44,171 bases of DNA from Spirochaetota bacterium (GTDB lineage Bacteria; Spirochaetota; UBA12135; COTS27; JAFLEE01): positions 1 through 44,171 of the forward strand of contig JAFLEE010000041.1 in the NCBI GenBank assembly GCA_017302015.1, in the 5' to 3' direction. The position numbers and the translations under genes were made by a program. The notes under the pieces are model-generated. The model did no database searches. It was not told the DNA's origin and saw nothing but the letters and a program-made list of their open reading frames with translations. Position 1 is the first letter of the stretch. The number at the start of each line of letters is the position of its first letter. Shown in pieces: positions 7,543 through 16,285 of this stretch.

Positions 7543-7739
7543 ACCCTTCCCCTTGGCTTTCGTGCCGGCGCCCGGAAGGCGCAAGACTGGCGGAGCGCAG
7601 GGATGCGCGTGAGCCGGTCCGGCGCCCGGATGGCGCAAGACTGGCGGAGCGCACGGATGCGCGGGAGCAGGGCCGGCGCCCGGATGGCGCAAGACTGGCG
7701 GAGCGCACGGATGCGCGGGAGCCAGCCAAGGGGAAGGGT
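7543..7739. repeat. 3 x 54-bp tandem array inside a perfect 16-bp inverted repeat
   Basis: Three copies of a 54-bp unit start at 7567, 7621 and 7675 with GGCGCCCGGA; all contain GGCGCAAGACTGGCGGAGCG, and copies 2 and 3 differ only near their ends. The array is framed by ACCCTTCCCCTTGGCT (7543-7558) and its exact reverse complement (7724-7739). Because 54 is a multiple of three, several frames stay open across it, but the short ORFs have no coding character. The 490-bp gap between hepT and the receptor gene is otherwise empty. Confidence 0.85.
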
Positions 7740-7750
7740 TGGGATGGGGT
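7730..7750 (+). repeat. 21-bp direct repeat, copy 1
   Basis: GGGGAAGGGTTGGGATGGGG plus a T, found again exactly at 10303-10323. The two copies bracket the TonB-dependent receptor gene. Copy 1 overlaps the right arm of the inverted repeat around the tandem array. Confidence 0.75.
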
Positions 7751-7965
7751 CTCCCTCTTCCCCCCGTAATCGACCCTGAAGTCCTACGGGAAAATTGTTT
7801 CGCAAAGGTTTCTTCCTATTATGCCTCCCGCATTCGCATTTATGTCGTATGATAGGGGGCCGACGCAGCCCAAGTGATCCCGTTCTCGGCGGCCCTTTGA
7901 TTCCATCCGGTCCGCCGGAATCTCCCCCAGAAGTCTTTCATCAATTTTTACTTGCTAAAGGTGGC

Positions 7966-10302
7966 ATGATGTTGACGAAGCCCATCGTTGCGCTTATTCT
8001 CGGGTGCGTCGCTTTGCACGCCGATCCGTTCACCGTTCTCGTTATGGATAGCCAAAGGCATGCGGTGGCCCGTGCCCAGGTCTCTGTCGTCGGAAAACTT
8101 TCGGCCATGGAGACCGGCGTTCCGGGTGCCTATGTTTTCGCCGAGCGCCCCGGGGAAGAGGATGTTCTTCTGGTTTCCCACCCCGCCTTTGTGGCCGTGA
8201 CGCGGTCCATGGGCTTATACACCAACACCAACATCGTGGAGCTCGTCCTCCAGTCCCCCCGCCAAAAACGCCTGAGCGAAGTCACCGTCACCGGGGAGGG
8301 GCGCACCGGGGGCAGTCGTATGGCCAGCCAAGAGGATCTTCGCCGTAGTTCCCAACTCAATTGGGGGGATGCGGCGCGCACCCTCCAGGCGCTTCCCGGG
8401 GTGGTCGCGACGGGCAATTCATTCGATAGCCGCATGTATATCCAGGGAGGCTCCGACCAGGAATGGGTGGGGATGCTCGATCACGTGGCCCTTTTCAACC
8501 CCGTGCGTTGGAACGGGGCGGTGAGCATGTTGAATCCCAAGGTCCTCGAAAGCGTGGGGCTCTCCATGGCCGGCTATCCCGCGATCTACGGCCAGGGCCT
8601 TTCCGGGATCTTGGTGGCTAAGACCCTAGAACCCTCCCGGCAGGGGTGGCATGGCTTCTTCGGGTTCGACGCAGGGTTCGAGGGCCTCCTCACCGGTCCA
8701 TTGGGTCGTCACGGGGGGATCCTCATCTCGGCGCGCCGATCCTGGTTGGATGCCGTCATCAATCTCGGGAAAGCCGACCCGAATTTCCGGTTTCCCTTCA
8801 TCGCCGATGGGCTCCTCAAGGTGCAATGGCGCCCCGAAGCCCGCACCGCCCTCGAGTTCCTCGCCTATGCCTCTTCGGAGGGGATGGACATGCCGTCGGG
8901 CCCCGGGGCGCCGGGGAGGTCGGTCAACGAGACCAATGGCTCCACCCAATTCGACTACCGCGATGTGAACCTCATCTTGTCGGTGCTCTTCAAGCAGGGG
9001 TTCGGGGCGAAATCCGACCTGTCCCTTTCGTGCACGGCCCTGCCGCGGTGGAATAGCAACGCGTTGTCGGCGAGCACCCTCCAGTCGTTCGATAACGATA
9101 ATGCGAGCCTCTCCTGGCAGGCCGCCGGCGATCTCCGCCTGGGCGATCTCGCGGGAAACGATTTCCACCTGGGCGCCCTCGTCGTGCCGTACCAGGCCGA
9201 CATCAAACTACGCAGCGCGATCTCGTATTTGAGCGCCTCCGGGGCATGGACCAACGAAACCCGCGTCGTCACCAACCAAACCACCGATCTCTATCTGCGT
9301 TTGTTCGCCCAAGACGCCATCCAAATCCATCCCCGACTCGTCTTGACCGCCGGGTTCGGGGCCGCCTGGTTGCGCCATACGGGCGAGTGGGTTTGGGAGC
9401 CCCGGGGCGACCTGACCTGGAAGCCATCGGAAGCCTGGCAATTGTTCGCCAGAGGCGGGCTCTACCACGCCCAAGAGATCGACTCCGTCACCCTGCGCCG
9501 GGCGCCTTCCGCCATGGCTTCTCCCGCCGCCCTCCACGGGTCCATCGGTTTCCAATTCGCCGCTTCCGGTTGGCTCGTTTCCGGCGAGGGTTTCTACAAG
9601 TCATATACGGGCCTCCTGGTGCCCGCGCCCGACCAATTGCTGACCAATACGGGCTCGCGCCAAGTGTGGGGAGCCAGCGCCTATCTGCGGCGCCAGCGCG
9701 GCAAAGGCGAAGCAATGGGGGGATATCTCTCCTATACCTTCACCCGCGCCGATGAGAAGGTCGCCTCACGGGCCTCGGGGACGGCCTTCGAGCCCCTGCC
9801 CGAGGTGGGCGAGGTCTATACCCCTTCGTTCATTCGGGCCCATAGCCTTGCCGCGACCCTCGAAGTGCTGCCCTTATTCGCCCTGCGCCGGGCTCCCGAA
9901 ACCTTCCGCTTCCTCGAACTCCTCCTCGAAGGGCGCCTTCAATCGGGAAACCCGTATACCTCGGTGACGAATGTGATGCGTTTCGAGATCCCCGGGGTGG
10001 GTTACCGCTATCAATTGCTCTATGGGGGCTATGATCGGGAGGAGAATCCACTCATGGCGGGTTTGGATCTCAAAATCACCTTTCCCATCGGGTCCCATGT
10101 CCGCACCTTCTTCACCGTGGTGAATCTCCTGGGGTCGGTGAAGATCATCGATACGGTCTACCGCGTTCTCGACACGCCCCCGGCGGGGGGGCCCATATTC
10201 TATCGAACGACGCTACTCGGTCCTGGGGCGGTGCAATCGGTGGTGGTGAAGGATCAGGATGGGGCGGTTCAATTTCGTGGCGGGGTGAACGTGGAGTTTT
10301 AG
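7966..10302 (+). CDS. TonB-dependent outer-membrane receptor
   Basis: I start at ATG 7966 (or the adjacent ATG 7969) because AAAGGTGG sits just upstream and the next residues form a signal peptide (KPIVALILGCVALHA, cut before DPF); the frame is open further upstream without coding character. The ~778-residue protein has an N-terminal carboxypeptidase-regulatory-like beta domain (about 20-105), then a plug domain (about 110-230, including LQALPGVVATGNSFDSRMYI and IQGG), then a long beta-barrel rich in alternating aromatic strands. It ends in Val-Glu-Phe, the C-terminal aromatic expected of BAM-assembled porins. It should import a ligand across the outer membrane with TonB energy. The next gene, a GH78-like enzyme 94 bp downstream, makes a carbohydrate ligand plausible, but no SusD partner is present. 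Confidence 0.87.
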   Translation: MMLTKPIVALILGCVALHADPFTVLVMDSQRHAVARAQVSVVGKLSAMETGVPGAYVFAERPGEEDVLLVSHPAFVAVTRSMGLYTNTNIVELVLQSPRQKRLSEVTVTGEGRTGGSRMASQEDLRRSSQLNWGDAARTLQALPGVVATGNSFDSRMYIQGGSDQEWVGMLDHVALFNPVRWNGAVSMLNPKVLESVGLSMAGYPAIYGQGLSGILVAKTLEPSRQGWHGFFGFDAGFEGLLTGPLGRHGGILISARRSWLDAVINLGKADPNFRFPFIADGLLKVQWRPEARTALEFLAYASSEGMDMPSGPGAPGRSVNETNGSTQFDYRDVNLILSVLFKQGFGAKSDLSLSCTALPRWNSNALSASTLQSFDNDNASLSWQAAGDLRLGDLAGNDFHLGALVVPYQADIKLRSAISYLSASGAWTNETRVVTNQTTDLYLRLFAQDAIQIHPRLVLTAGFGAAWLRHTGEWVWEPRGDLTWKPSEAWQLFARGGLYHAQEIDSVTLRRAPSAMASPAALHGSIGFQFAASGWLVSGEGFYKSYTGLLVPAPDQLLTNTGSRQVWGASAYLRRQRGKGEAMGGYLSYTFTRADEKVASRASGTAFEPLPEVGEVYTPSFIRAHSLAATLEVLPLFALRRAPETFRFLELLLEGRLQSGNPYTSVTNVMRFEIPGVGYRYQLLYGGYDREENPLMAGLDLKITFPIGSHVRTFFTVVNLLGSVKIIDTVYRVLDTPPAGGPIFYRTTLLGPGAVQSVVVKDQDGAVQFRGGVNVEF

Positions 10303-10323
10303 GGGGAAGGGTTGGGATGGGGT
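10303..10323 (+). repeat. 21-bp direct repeat, copy 2
   Basis: Exact copy of 7730-7750, beginning at the base after the receptor stop codon. Confidence 0.75.
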
Positions 10324-10396
10324 GCGTCCCCCACGTTTCCAAGCGTATGATTGGGGATCCCCACCTGCTAAAAACCTTCCACAAAAAGGCCCCCCC

Positions 10397-12019
10397 ATGC
10401 TCCCCTCCCGCCTCAATGACCCCGCCGCCCTCCTCGGTCCCGCTCCCCTCGAGGCCATGCGCTCGCGCCGCCAAGAATGGCTTGCCCGCGCCGAATCCCT
10501 GAAGCCGGTTTTAAAAATAAACGAAAGGCTTCCCGTAGGTTTGGTCTCTGTAGTCAATGACCCCAAGGCTTTCCAGGGTTGCCGCATGGAGGCCCGGGGC
10601 GCCGTAGAGTCTGTCCTCGGCAAACCCCTTAAGACGGGAGACTCCTTCATCCTCGATTTCGGGGAGCATCTCACCGGGCGCCTCGCCTTTAGCCTCGTGG
10701 AGCCCGGCGAGGCGGCCGATGCGCCCCTGCGCCTCGCCCTCGTGTTCGCCGAGAGGCCTTGCGAACTTGAGAAGCCCTTCGATCCCTACCCGGGCACCCT
10801 GGTGCGCTCCTGGCTGCAAGACGAGGTCTTCACCCTCGACCATCCCTTGGGGTTCGCCCGGGTCCCCCGCCGCTGCGCTTTCCGCTACGTGAAACTCACC
10901 GTGTTCGCCGTGCGCGACGGGCGAACGGCCTTCGAAAAAGTAATGGTCGAGGCCCAGTCAGCGGTGGAGATGGACGAGGGGGCGCCGGTCCCACCGGGCC
11001 TTTCGCCCGTCGCCGCGGCCATCGATCTCGTCTCCCGGCGGACCCTGCGGGAATGCATGCACACGGTCTTCGAAGACGGCCCCAAGCGCGACCGGAGATT
11101 ATGGCTGGGAGATCTGCGCCTGCAGGCCCTCGCCAATGGGGTGAGTTTCCGCCGCTTCGACCTGGTGAAGCGCTGCCTCTACCTCTTCGCGGCCCTTCCC
11201 CTGGAAGATGGCCTCGTCTCCGCCTGCGTCTACGACGAGCCCCGAGTTCGCACGGGGAACACGCGCATCCCCGACTATGCGGCGCTCTTCGCCTCCACCG
11301 TCCTCGAATACATCCAAGAAAGCGGCGACCGCGCCATCGCCGCCGAGCTCTGGCCCGTGGCCGCCCGCCAGGCCGCGGTGCTCCTCTCCCTCGTGGGCGA
11401 CGATGGCCTCGCCAAGGTCCCCGAGAAGGGCTGGTGGCTCTTCTTCGACTGGAACCCCGAACTCGATCGTCAGGCGCCGCTCCACGGGGCGATCCTTCTT
11501 TGCCTGCGGCGCACCGCGATGCTCGCCCGCATCGCCGGCGTTCCAGATGAAGACGCACGAGTCTATGGGGATGCGGCGTCGAAGATGGAAGCCGCGGCCC
11601 GAAAAGACCTCTATGACGAGGCGAAGGGCTTCTTCGTCAGCGGCGCCTCGGGGCAGGTCTCGGTGCTCTCCCAGGCCTGGATGATCCTCGCGGGGGCCTG
11701 CACGCCGGGGGAAGGGGAGAAACTCCTAACCCGCGTCCTGCGCGAAAGCGGGGCCCTCCCCCCCGTCTCTCCCTACGGCTGGCATTACCTCATGGAGGCC
11801 TGCGCCCTCTGCGGCGGCGAGGCGGCCGGTGCCGGGCGGCGGATCATGGAGGATTATTGGGGCGGGATGCTCGACCGCGGCGCCGATACCTTTTGGGAGG
11901 TCTACGACCCCAAGAACGAGTTCCTCTCCCCCTACGGCGACCACCGCATGAATAGTTATTGCCACGCTTGGAGTTGTAGTCCGCTTTGGTTTATCCGAGG
12001 GGGTGGGTTTGTTCGATGA
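10397..12019 (+). CDS. GH78-like alpha-L-rhamnosidase family protein
   Basis: The product (540 residues from ATG 10397) has the layout of a family 78 glycoside hydrolase: an N-terminal beta-sandwich region (about 60-210) and an (alpha/alpha)6 barrel. The family signature is clear in EDGPKRDRRLWLGDLR at residues 226-241, where the acidic residues and the DGPKRDR turn form part of the active site; DTFWEVYDP near residue 500 is the usual second acidic motif and YGDHRMNSYCHAW closes the barrel. GH78 enzymes release terminal rhamnose, but distant members have other specificities. There is no signal peptide, so it should be cytoplasmic. It lies 94 bp behind the TonB-dependent receptor on the same strand. 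The start is uncertain; the frame stays open to 10322, and AAGG lies 8 bp before the chosen ATG. Confidence 0.8.
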   Translation: MLPSRLNDPAALLGPAPLEAMRSRRQEWLARAESLKPVLKINERLPVGLVSVVNDPKAFQGCRMEARGAVESVLGKPLKTGDSFILDFGEHLTGRLAFSLVEPGEAADAPLRLALVFAERPCELEKPFDPYPGTLVRSWLQDEVFTLDHPLGFARVPRRCAFRYVKLTVFAVRDGRTAFEKVMVEAQSAVEMDEGAPVPPGLSPVAAAIDLVSRRTLRECMHTVFEDGPKRDRRLWLGDLRLQALANGVSFRRFDLVKRCLYLFAALPLEDGLVSACVYDEPRVRTGNTRIPDYAALFASTVLEYIQESGDRAIAAELWPVAARQAAVLLSLVGDDGLAKVPEKGWWLFFDWNPELDRQAPLHGAILLCLRRTAMLARIAGVPDEDARVYGDAASKMEAAARKDLYDEAKGFFVSGASGQVSVLSQAWMILAGACTPGEGEKLLTRVLRESGALPPVSPYGWHYLMEACALCGGEAAGAGRRIMEDYWGGMLDRGADTFWEVYDPKNEFLSPYGDHRMNSYCHAWSCSPLWFIRGGGFVR

Positions 12020-12046
12020 GGCATTCATGAAAAGAAAAAGGCCGAA

Positions 12047-12075
12047 TTGCTCTTACAGCATATGTGTTGTATAAT
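12047..12075 (+). promoter_or_regulatory. Sigma-70-type promoter of the hicAB locus
   Basis: TTGCTC (12047-12052) and a perfect TATAAT (12070-12075) are separated by 17 bp. Transcription would start near 12082, which is already within the remaining hicA codons, showing how much 5' sequence hicA has lost. Confidence 0.6.
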
Positions 12076-12080
12076 CTTGA

Positions 12081-12266
12081 GCGACTGGGAAAGACCTCGT
12101 TCGGCTCCTTGAAGAGGGTGGGTGGCAATTAAAGCGCATCCGCGGTAGCCACCACATTTTGACCAAAGACGGGAAAACGATACCCGTCCCCGTTCATGGC
12201 AATCAAGATATCGGAAAAGGTTTAGCCCACAAGATATTGAAGGCCGCTGGAATCAATCTGAGGTAA
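12081..12266 (+). pseudogene. hicA: hicA toxin remnant without a start codon
   Basis: After a TGA at 12078-12080, 61 codons read ATGKDLVRLLEEGGW, then QLKRIRGSHHIL and VPVHGNQDIGKGLAHKILKAAGI. This is the HicA double-stranded-RNA-binding-like mRNA interferase, including the catalytic histidine in GSHH. It normally starts with M plus about five residues before TGKD; here no ATG, GTG or TTG precedes these codons in frame, and the TATAAT promoter box ends only five bases before the first one. A small deletion or frameshift appears to have removed the start. The stop is two bases before hicB. A sequencing error or a non-canonical start cannot be excluded. Confidence 0.82.
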
Positions 12267-12268
12267 TT

Positions 12269-12691
12269 ATGGAATACGCCGCTCGAATTGTTTGGGACGA
12301 AGGCGACAGGCATTACTCGGTCTCGTTCCCCGAATTCCCCAATATTCATACCTACGGCCGAAGCCTTCCCGAAGCCATGGCTGCCGCCCATGAGGCGCTC
12401 AACGGCACCTTGGAAGCTGATTTTGAGCACGGGCGGCGGCTTCCCGTAGCCAAAAAACACCTGGGGAAGGGGTACCATCCCATCGCCCTCGAACCGTCGG
12501 TCCTCCTCGCCTATCGGTTACGCCAGAAGCGCGGTGCCCAACCCCAATTGGCCATGGCCAAACAACTCGGCATTTCATACCAAGCCTATCAACGGTATGA
12601 AAACCCGGCCCAATGCAACCCGACGCTCAAAACCCTGAAAAAAATCGTCCAAGTGTTCCACATCCCAGCGAAGGATCTTATCGAGGCTTAA
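12269..12691 (+). CDS. hicB: HicB antitoxin with C-terminal HTH
   Basis: The 140-residue product has the HicB fold (MEYAARIVWDEGDRHYSVSF... FPNIHTYGRSLPEAMAAAHEAL, residues 1-50), a degenerate RNase H-like domain that caps HicA, and a C-terminal XRE-type helix-turn-helix (about 75-135, MAKQLGISYQAYQRYENP) that binds the locus promoter. The ATG is preceded by GAGG at 5 bp, inside the last hicA codons. The length and domain order match HicB of the HTH class. It is intact while the partner toxin is not, so it may now be an orphan antitoxin or repressor, able to neutralise other HicA toxins. Confidence 0.9.
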   Translation: MEYAARIVWDEGDRHYSVSFPEFPNIHTYGRSLPEAMAAAHEALNGTLEADFEHGRRLPVAKKHLGKGYHPIALEPSVLLAYRLRQKRGAQPQLAMAKQLGISYQAYQRYENPAQCNPTLKTLKKIVQVFHIPAKDLIEA

Positions 12692-12706
12692 GAACCCGCC
12701 CACTAG

Positions 12707-12738
12707 CCCTTCTCTTCGGCGGATGCGAAGGGAGGGGG
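12707..12738 (+). terminator. GC-rich hairpin after hicB
   Basis: CCCTTCTCTTCG pairs with CGAAGGGAGGGG (two G-U pairs) around a GCGGATG loop, 15 bp past the hicB stop and in the convergent gap before the ABC-F gene. Third member of the hairpin set with 6717 and 7487. Confidence 0.5.
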
Positions 12739-12763
12739 AATAGGATCGCGAACGATTCTTGCC

Positions 12764-14389
12764 CTACCCCTCTGCCCTCTTCTTCTCCAAATAATATGCA
12801 TAGTCCCCATCCACGATGCGGATGCGCCCGTGGTCGACTTCGAAGACCCGGGTGGTGATCTCGCGGAGGAAGAAGCGGTCGTGACTCACCAAGAGGAGCG
12901 TACCCTCGTAGCGCTTGAGGGCTTCCAGGAGGATCTCACGGGATCTTAGGTCGAGGTGGTTGGTGGGCTCATCGAGCACCAGGCAATTATGGGGGGTGGA
13001 GAGGAGGTAGGCGAGGATGACGCGGGTCTTCTCCCCGCCGGAGAGTACCCGGATCTTTTTATTGATGTCGTCGTCGCGGAAGAGGAAGGCGGCCAGAAGG
13101 CCGCGAAGGCCGCCCTCGGTTTCTTTTAGAAGATGGCTCTTCACGACTTCGTAGACTGTCTGGTCTTGGGGCAGGCCCTCGAGGGTGCTCTGGCCGAAGT
13201 AGCCGATGGAGATGCTGGGCCCCACCTGCACCTCGCCCGAGCTGGGCGGGGTGAGGCCGCAGAGCACCTTGAGGAACGATGATTTTCCGGCCCCGTTGAC
13301 CCCCACGATGGCGACCTTGTCTTGGCGGTGCACCGTGGCGCTTAGGCCCGAGAAGACGGGTTTGTCGCTGCCGTCGCTATTCTTCCACGATTTGCCGAGG
13401 TCTTTGATGATGACGACGTCGTTGCCGCCCCGGGGGAGGTTCGGCAGTTTGATGCTGATCTCCGCCTCTTCGGCCACCTGTTCTACCCGCTCGATCTTGT
13501 CGATCTTCTTCACCCGCGATTGCACCTGGGCGGCGTGGCTGGCCCGGGCCTTGAACTTGGCGATGAAGTCTTCTTCCTTCTTCAGCATGCTCTGCTGGCG
13601 GCCGAAGGCGGCCTCCTGCTGGGCGATGCGCACGGCCCGCTCCTTCTCGTAGAAATCGTAATTGCCAGAGTAGACGGTGACCTTGCCGCCTGCGACCTCC
13701 ACGATCTTGCCGGCGACCCGGTTCATGAAATCCCGGTCGTGGGTGGTCATGAGGATGGCCCCCTTGAAGGCCCGAAGCCACCCTTCCAGCCACAGGATCG
13801 TTTCCATGTCGAGGTAATTCGTCGGCTCATCCATGAGGATGAGGTCGGGCATGCGGATGAGCACCTTGGCCAGCGCGATGCGCATCTTCCAGCCGCTGCT
13901 GAAATCTTCCACCGGCTTGTCGTGGTCGGCGGGCTCGATGCCCAGGCCCGAGAGGATGGTCTGGGCGTTGTTCTCGATCTCGAAGCCGCCCAGATGCTCA
14001 TACTCAGTCTGCTCGTCGCCCAATAGTTCGAGCACGCGGGTCATCTCGTCGGGGTCGAGGTCGCTCTCGCTTAGTTTATTCTCGTGGGCCCGCATGCGTT
14101 TGGCGAGTTCGCACACGCGCTCGTGGCCCTCCACCACTTCCTGCATGGCGCTTCGGCCCTTCATCTCGCCCACGTCCTGGGAGAAATAGGCCATGTGCAC
14201 GTTGTTCTGCACGCTGATCGTGCCCACGTCGGGCTGCAGGTCGCCGATGATCATGCGGAAGAAGGTGGTCTTGCCGGCCCCATTGGGGCCCACCAGGCCC
14301 ACCTTTTCGCCGGGGTTCACCTGGAAACTGGCGCCGCTATAGAGGGGGATGCCCCCCACGGTCTTGGTCACGTTGGAAATGCTGATCAC
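12764..14389 (-). CDS. ABC-F family ATPase (translation-associated)
   Basis: The product (541 residues) has two ATP-binding cassettes in one chain and no membrane helices, the ABC-F plan. The first has Walker A GPNGAGKTT at 34-42, a FSSGW signature variant and Walker B LILMDEPTNYLD; the second has GVNGAGKSS, LSGGEKTR and LVLDEPTNHLD. A long charged linker (YSGNYDFYEKERAVRIAQQ and onward, about 225-300) between them is the P-site tRNA interaction motif. ABC-F proteins bind the ribosomal E site and relieve stalling or protect against antibiotics. I use the GTG at 14389 because family members begin (M)ISISN and GAGG lies about 8 bp upstream; an ATG at 14473 would add a proline-rich tail with no homology. 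Subtype (EttA, Uup or ABCF3-like) is not certain. Confidence 0.9.
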   Translation of the reverse strand: MISISNVTKTVGGIPLYSGASFQVNPGEKVGLVGPNGAGKTTFFRMIIGDLQPDVGTISVQNNVHMAYFSQDVGEMKGRSAMQEVVEGHERVCELAKRMRAHENKLSESDLDPDEMTRVLELLGDEQTEYEHLGGFEIENNAQTILSGLGIEPADHDKPVEDFSSGWKMRIALAKVLIRMPDLILMDEPTNYLDMETILWLEGWLRAFKGAILMTTHDRDFMNRVAGKIVEVAGGKVTVYSGNYDFYEKERAVRIAQQEAAFGRQQSMLKKEEDFIAKFKARASHAAQVQSRVKKIDKIERVEQVAEEAEISIKLPNLPRGGNDVVIIKDLGKSWKNSDGSDKPVFSGLSATVHRQDKVAIVGVNGAGKSSFLKVLCGLTPPSSGEVQVGPSISIGYFGQSTLEGLPQDQTVYEVVKSHLLKETEGGLRGLLAAFLFRDDDINKKIRVLSGGEKTRVILAYLLSTPHNCLVLDEPTNHLDLRSREILLEALKRYEGTLLLVSHDRFFLREITTRVFEVDHGRIRIVDGDYAYYLEKKRAEG

Positions 14390-14665
14390 GGGGGCCTCGG
14401 GTGCTTCGGGAGAAGGGGGGGTGGGTGGATGGGATGCGCCCCCGGATTTCCGGGGGAACGGGGCGACGGCCACCTACGCGGCCGCGCCTTCGGGGGAGGG
14501 TATTTTACCCTCAGGATGGGCCCTGTTCAGACAGAGGGCCTCACCCCCCCGGCCCCTCTCCGAGGCCAATCATGCGCCCTGCCACGAAGCGTGGGGTTGG
14601 CATACAGGGCCCATCCCTTGGGAAACCCGCCATTTTGGCCCGATCCCGATGGGATAATTCGGCCA

Positions 14666-16183
14666 ATGGAAGCCTTCCAAGCCGCCCTCCCTTCCCGCCG
14701 GCGCACTTTCTTCTATATATTACTGCCCTTCTTCCTCTTTCTGGTCTTTGCGGCCCTACCCACCTGGATTCGGGGGATGCTCTACGGCTACCACACCTAT
14801 GACCTCGGTATCTACGCCCAGGCCATGGCCCGCCTCTCATTTTTCGATCCCAACCCCTTCCTCACAGTGCGCCAACTCCACATCTTCAGCGACCATTTCG
14901 ATCCGGTGCTCTGGACGGCCGTGCCCTTCGCGCGGCTACTACCAATGCCCTTCGCCGCGCTCCTCGTGGAACTCATTTGGATAACCCTTGCGGGCCTCTT
15001 TCCGGTCTGGCTCTATCTCCGCGGAAGGGTTTCCTACTCATCGGCCCTCCTCGCCACGGTCCTCGTGTTCTTCAGCGCGGGCACCCTTTCGGCCCTGGGC
15101 TTCCCCGTGCATCCCACCACCTGGTCGATCTTCCCGGCGCTCCTCCTCGCCTATGCCATGCACCGCCGCCGTCCCATCATGACCCTCCTCGCCCTCCAAC
15201 TCCTCTTCGCTTGTAAAGAAGAGTTCATCTTCGTGGGGGTCATGCTCTGCCTCTTGCAGCTGTGGAAGCGCGAGTGGAAATGGGCCGCCTGGGCCGCTCT
15301 GGTGACCGTGGTCTGGGGCGTCTTCGTTTTCTGGGGGCGCTTTCATTATTTCGCCCCTCCCTTCGAGAATTACGGGGCGGGCCTGCTCTCCGGGGTCATC
15401 GGCGATCCTTCGGGCACCTTGGGCCACGCCATCTTCGGGCGCAAGGCCCTCCAGCACATGCTCGTGCTCCTCGTCCCCTTCGCCTTTCTCGCGGTCATCG
15501 CCAGAAAAAACGGCGGAAAAATAATTTGGGATTTCGCCATCCTCTCCATCCCGATTTTCCTCATCCGCTTCCTGAGCGCCAAATGGGGGAACCATTATCT
15601 ACCCCCCCTCATCGGGTTCTACGCCGCCACGATCCTTTTCTCGTTCCCCGAGCGGCGCTGGCCCCGCTGGGTGATCGTGGCCCTTTGCGTCTTCCTCGCG
15701 GCGGTCAACGGCGAGGCCCTCGTTAAATGGGCGCGCCTCGACGTGCCCTTCCTGCGAGGCTTGAGCGTGGAAGAGAAGTTTGAGAGAAAGGCGAGCCTCG
15801 ACCGCATGAGGACTCGCATCGAAGAGGGCGGAAGCGGGGTCGTGGTGGCCGAAGCGAACCTGGTGCCGAACCTGGTGAAGCGCGAGGGCCTCGCCCAATT
15901 CAGGCCCATCCTCGGCGCCACCGGTGATTACCGCCCCTTCCTGGTGAAGACCAATGCCCTCGGGCGCACTTGGGTGCTCCAGACCCGGGCCTTCTACCGC
16001 AACCCGATTACGGCCTACCGCTGGGTCTTCCTGGAGAAGCCGCCCTTCGGGGACGGCTTCGATGTCGGCCATGGGCACGTGGGCGCCATGATCCAGGCCC
16101 TGAAAGACGTCGTGCCTGAATGGGTCGTGATGGAAGACCGCTACGCCATCCTCGTGGAAGGCGATTTCCGCATCGCGCCCTAG
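14666..16183 (+). CDS. DUF2079 family polytopic membrane protein
   Basis: The 505-residue product has about ten hydrophobic segments and a soluble C-terminal quarter. Diagnostic of DUF2079 are YHTYDLGIYAQAMARLSFFDPN near residues 35-55 and FSDHFDPVLWTAVPF near 75-90; the conserved acidic residues in the first external loop recall GT-C glycosyltransferases such as PMT and ArnT, so a lipid-linked sugar transfer role is possible but not established. The ATG at 14666 immediately precedes a short cytoplasmic arm and the first helix. It is divergent to the ABC-F gene, with a 276-bp GC-rich spacer in which I see no gene or clear promoter, and it is followed by the DUF4838 gene on the same strand 102 bp later. 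Confidence 0.8.
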   Translation: MEAFQAALPSRRRTFFYILLPFFLFLVFAALPTWIRGMLYGYHTYDLGIYAQAMARLSFFDPNPFLTVRQLHIFSDHFDPVLWTAVPFARLLPMPFAALLVELIWITLAGLFPVWLYLRGRVSYSSALLATVLVFFSAGTLSALGFPVHPTTWSIFPALLLAYAMHRRRPIMTLLALQLLFACKEEFIFVGVMLCLLQLWKREWKWAAWAALVTVVWGVFVFWGRFHYFAPPFENYGAGLLSGVIGDPSGTLGHAIFGRKALQHMLVLLVPFAFLAVIARKNGGKIIWDFAILSIPIFLIRFLSAKWGNHYLPPLIGFYAATILFSFPERRWPRWVIVALCVFLAAVNGEALVKWARLDVPFLRGLSVEEKFERKASLDRMRTRIEEGGSGVVVAEANLVPNLVKREGLAQFRPILGATGDYRPFLVKTNALGRTWVLQTRAFYRNPITAYRWVFLEKPPFGDGFDVGHGHVGAMIQALKDVVPEWVVMEDRYAILVEGDFRIAP

Positions 16184-16285
16184 GTTTCGCCGCGCCTTCC
16201 CAAATCTGCCATCCCCCCGCAGCCATGCCATAGCCACCCCCGCGGCTTTGTGCTATCGTTCCCCCATCCCCCCGGGAGGGCTTCC

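Noticed and set aside
7567-7728. CRISPR array
   Set aside because: The units are continuous 54-bp tandem repeats without unique spacers, and no cas gene is present.
7522-7805. Short proteins encoded across the 54-bp tandem array
   Set aside because: Several frames on both strands are open only because the unit length is a multiple of three; none has a ribosome site or non-repetitive coding sequence.
6717-12738. The three GC hairpins as further attC sites
   Set aside because: They lack RYYYAAC/GTTRRRY ends and the spacer-arm layout; they are simple stems.
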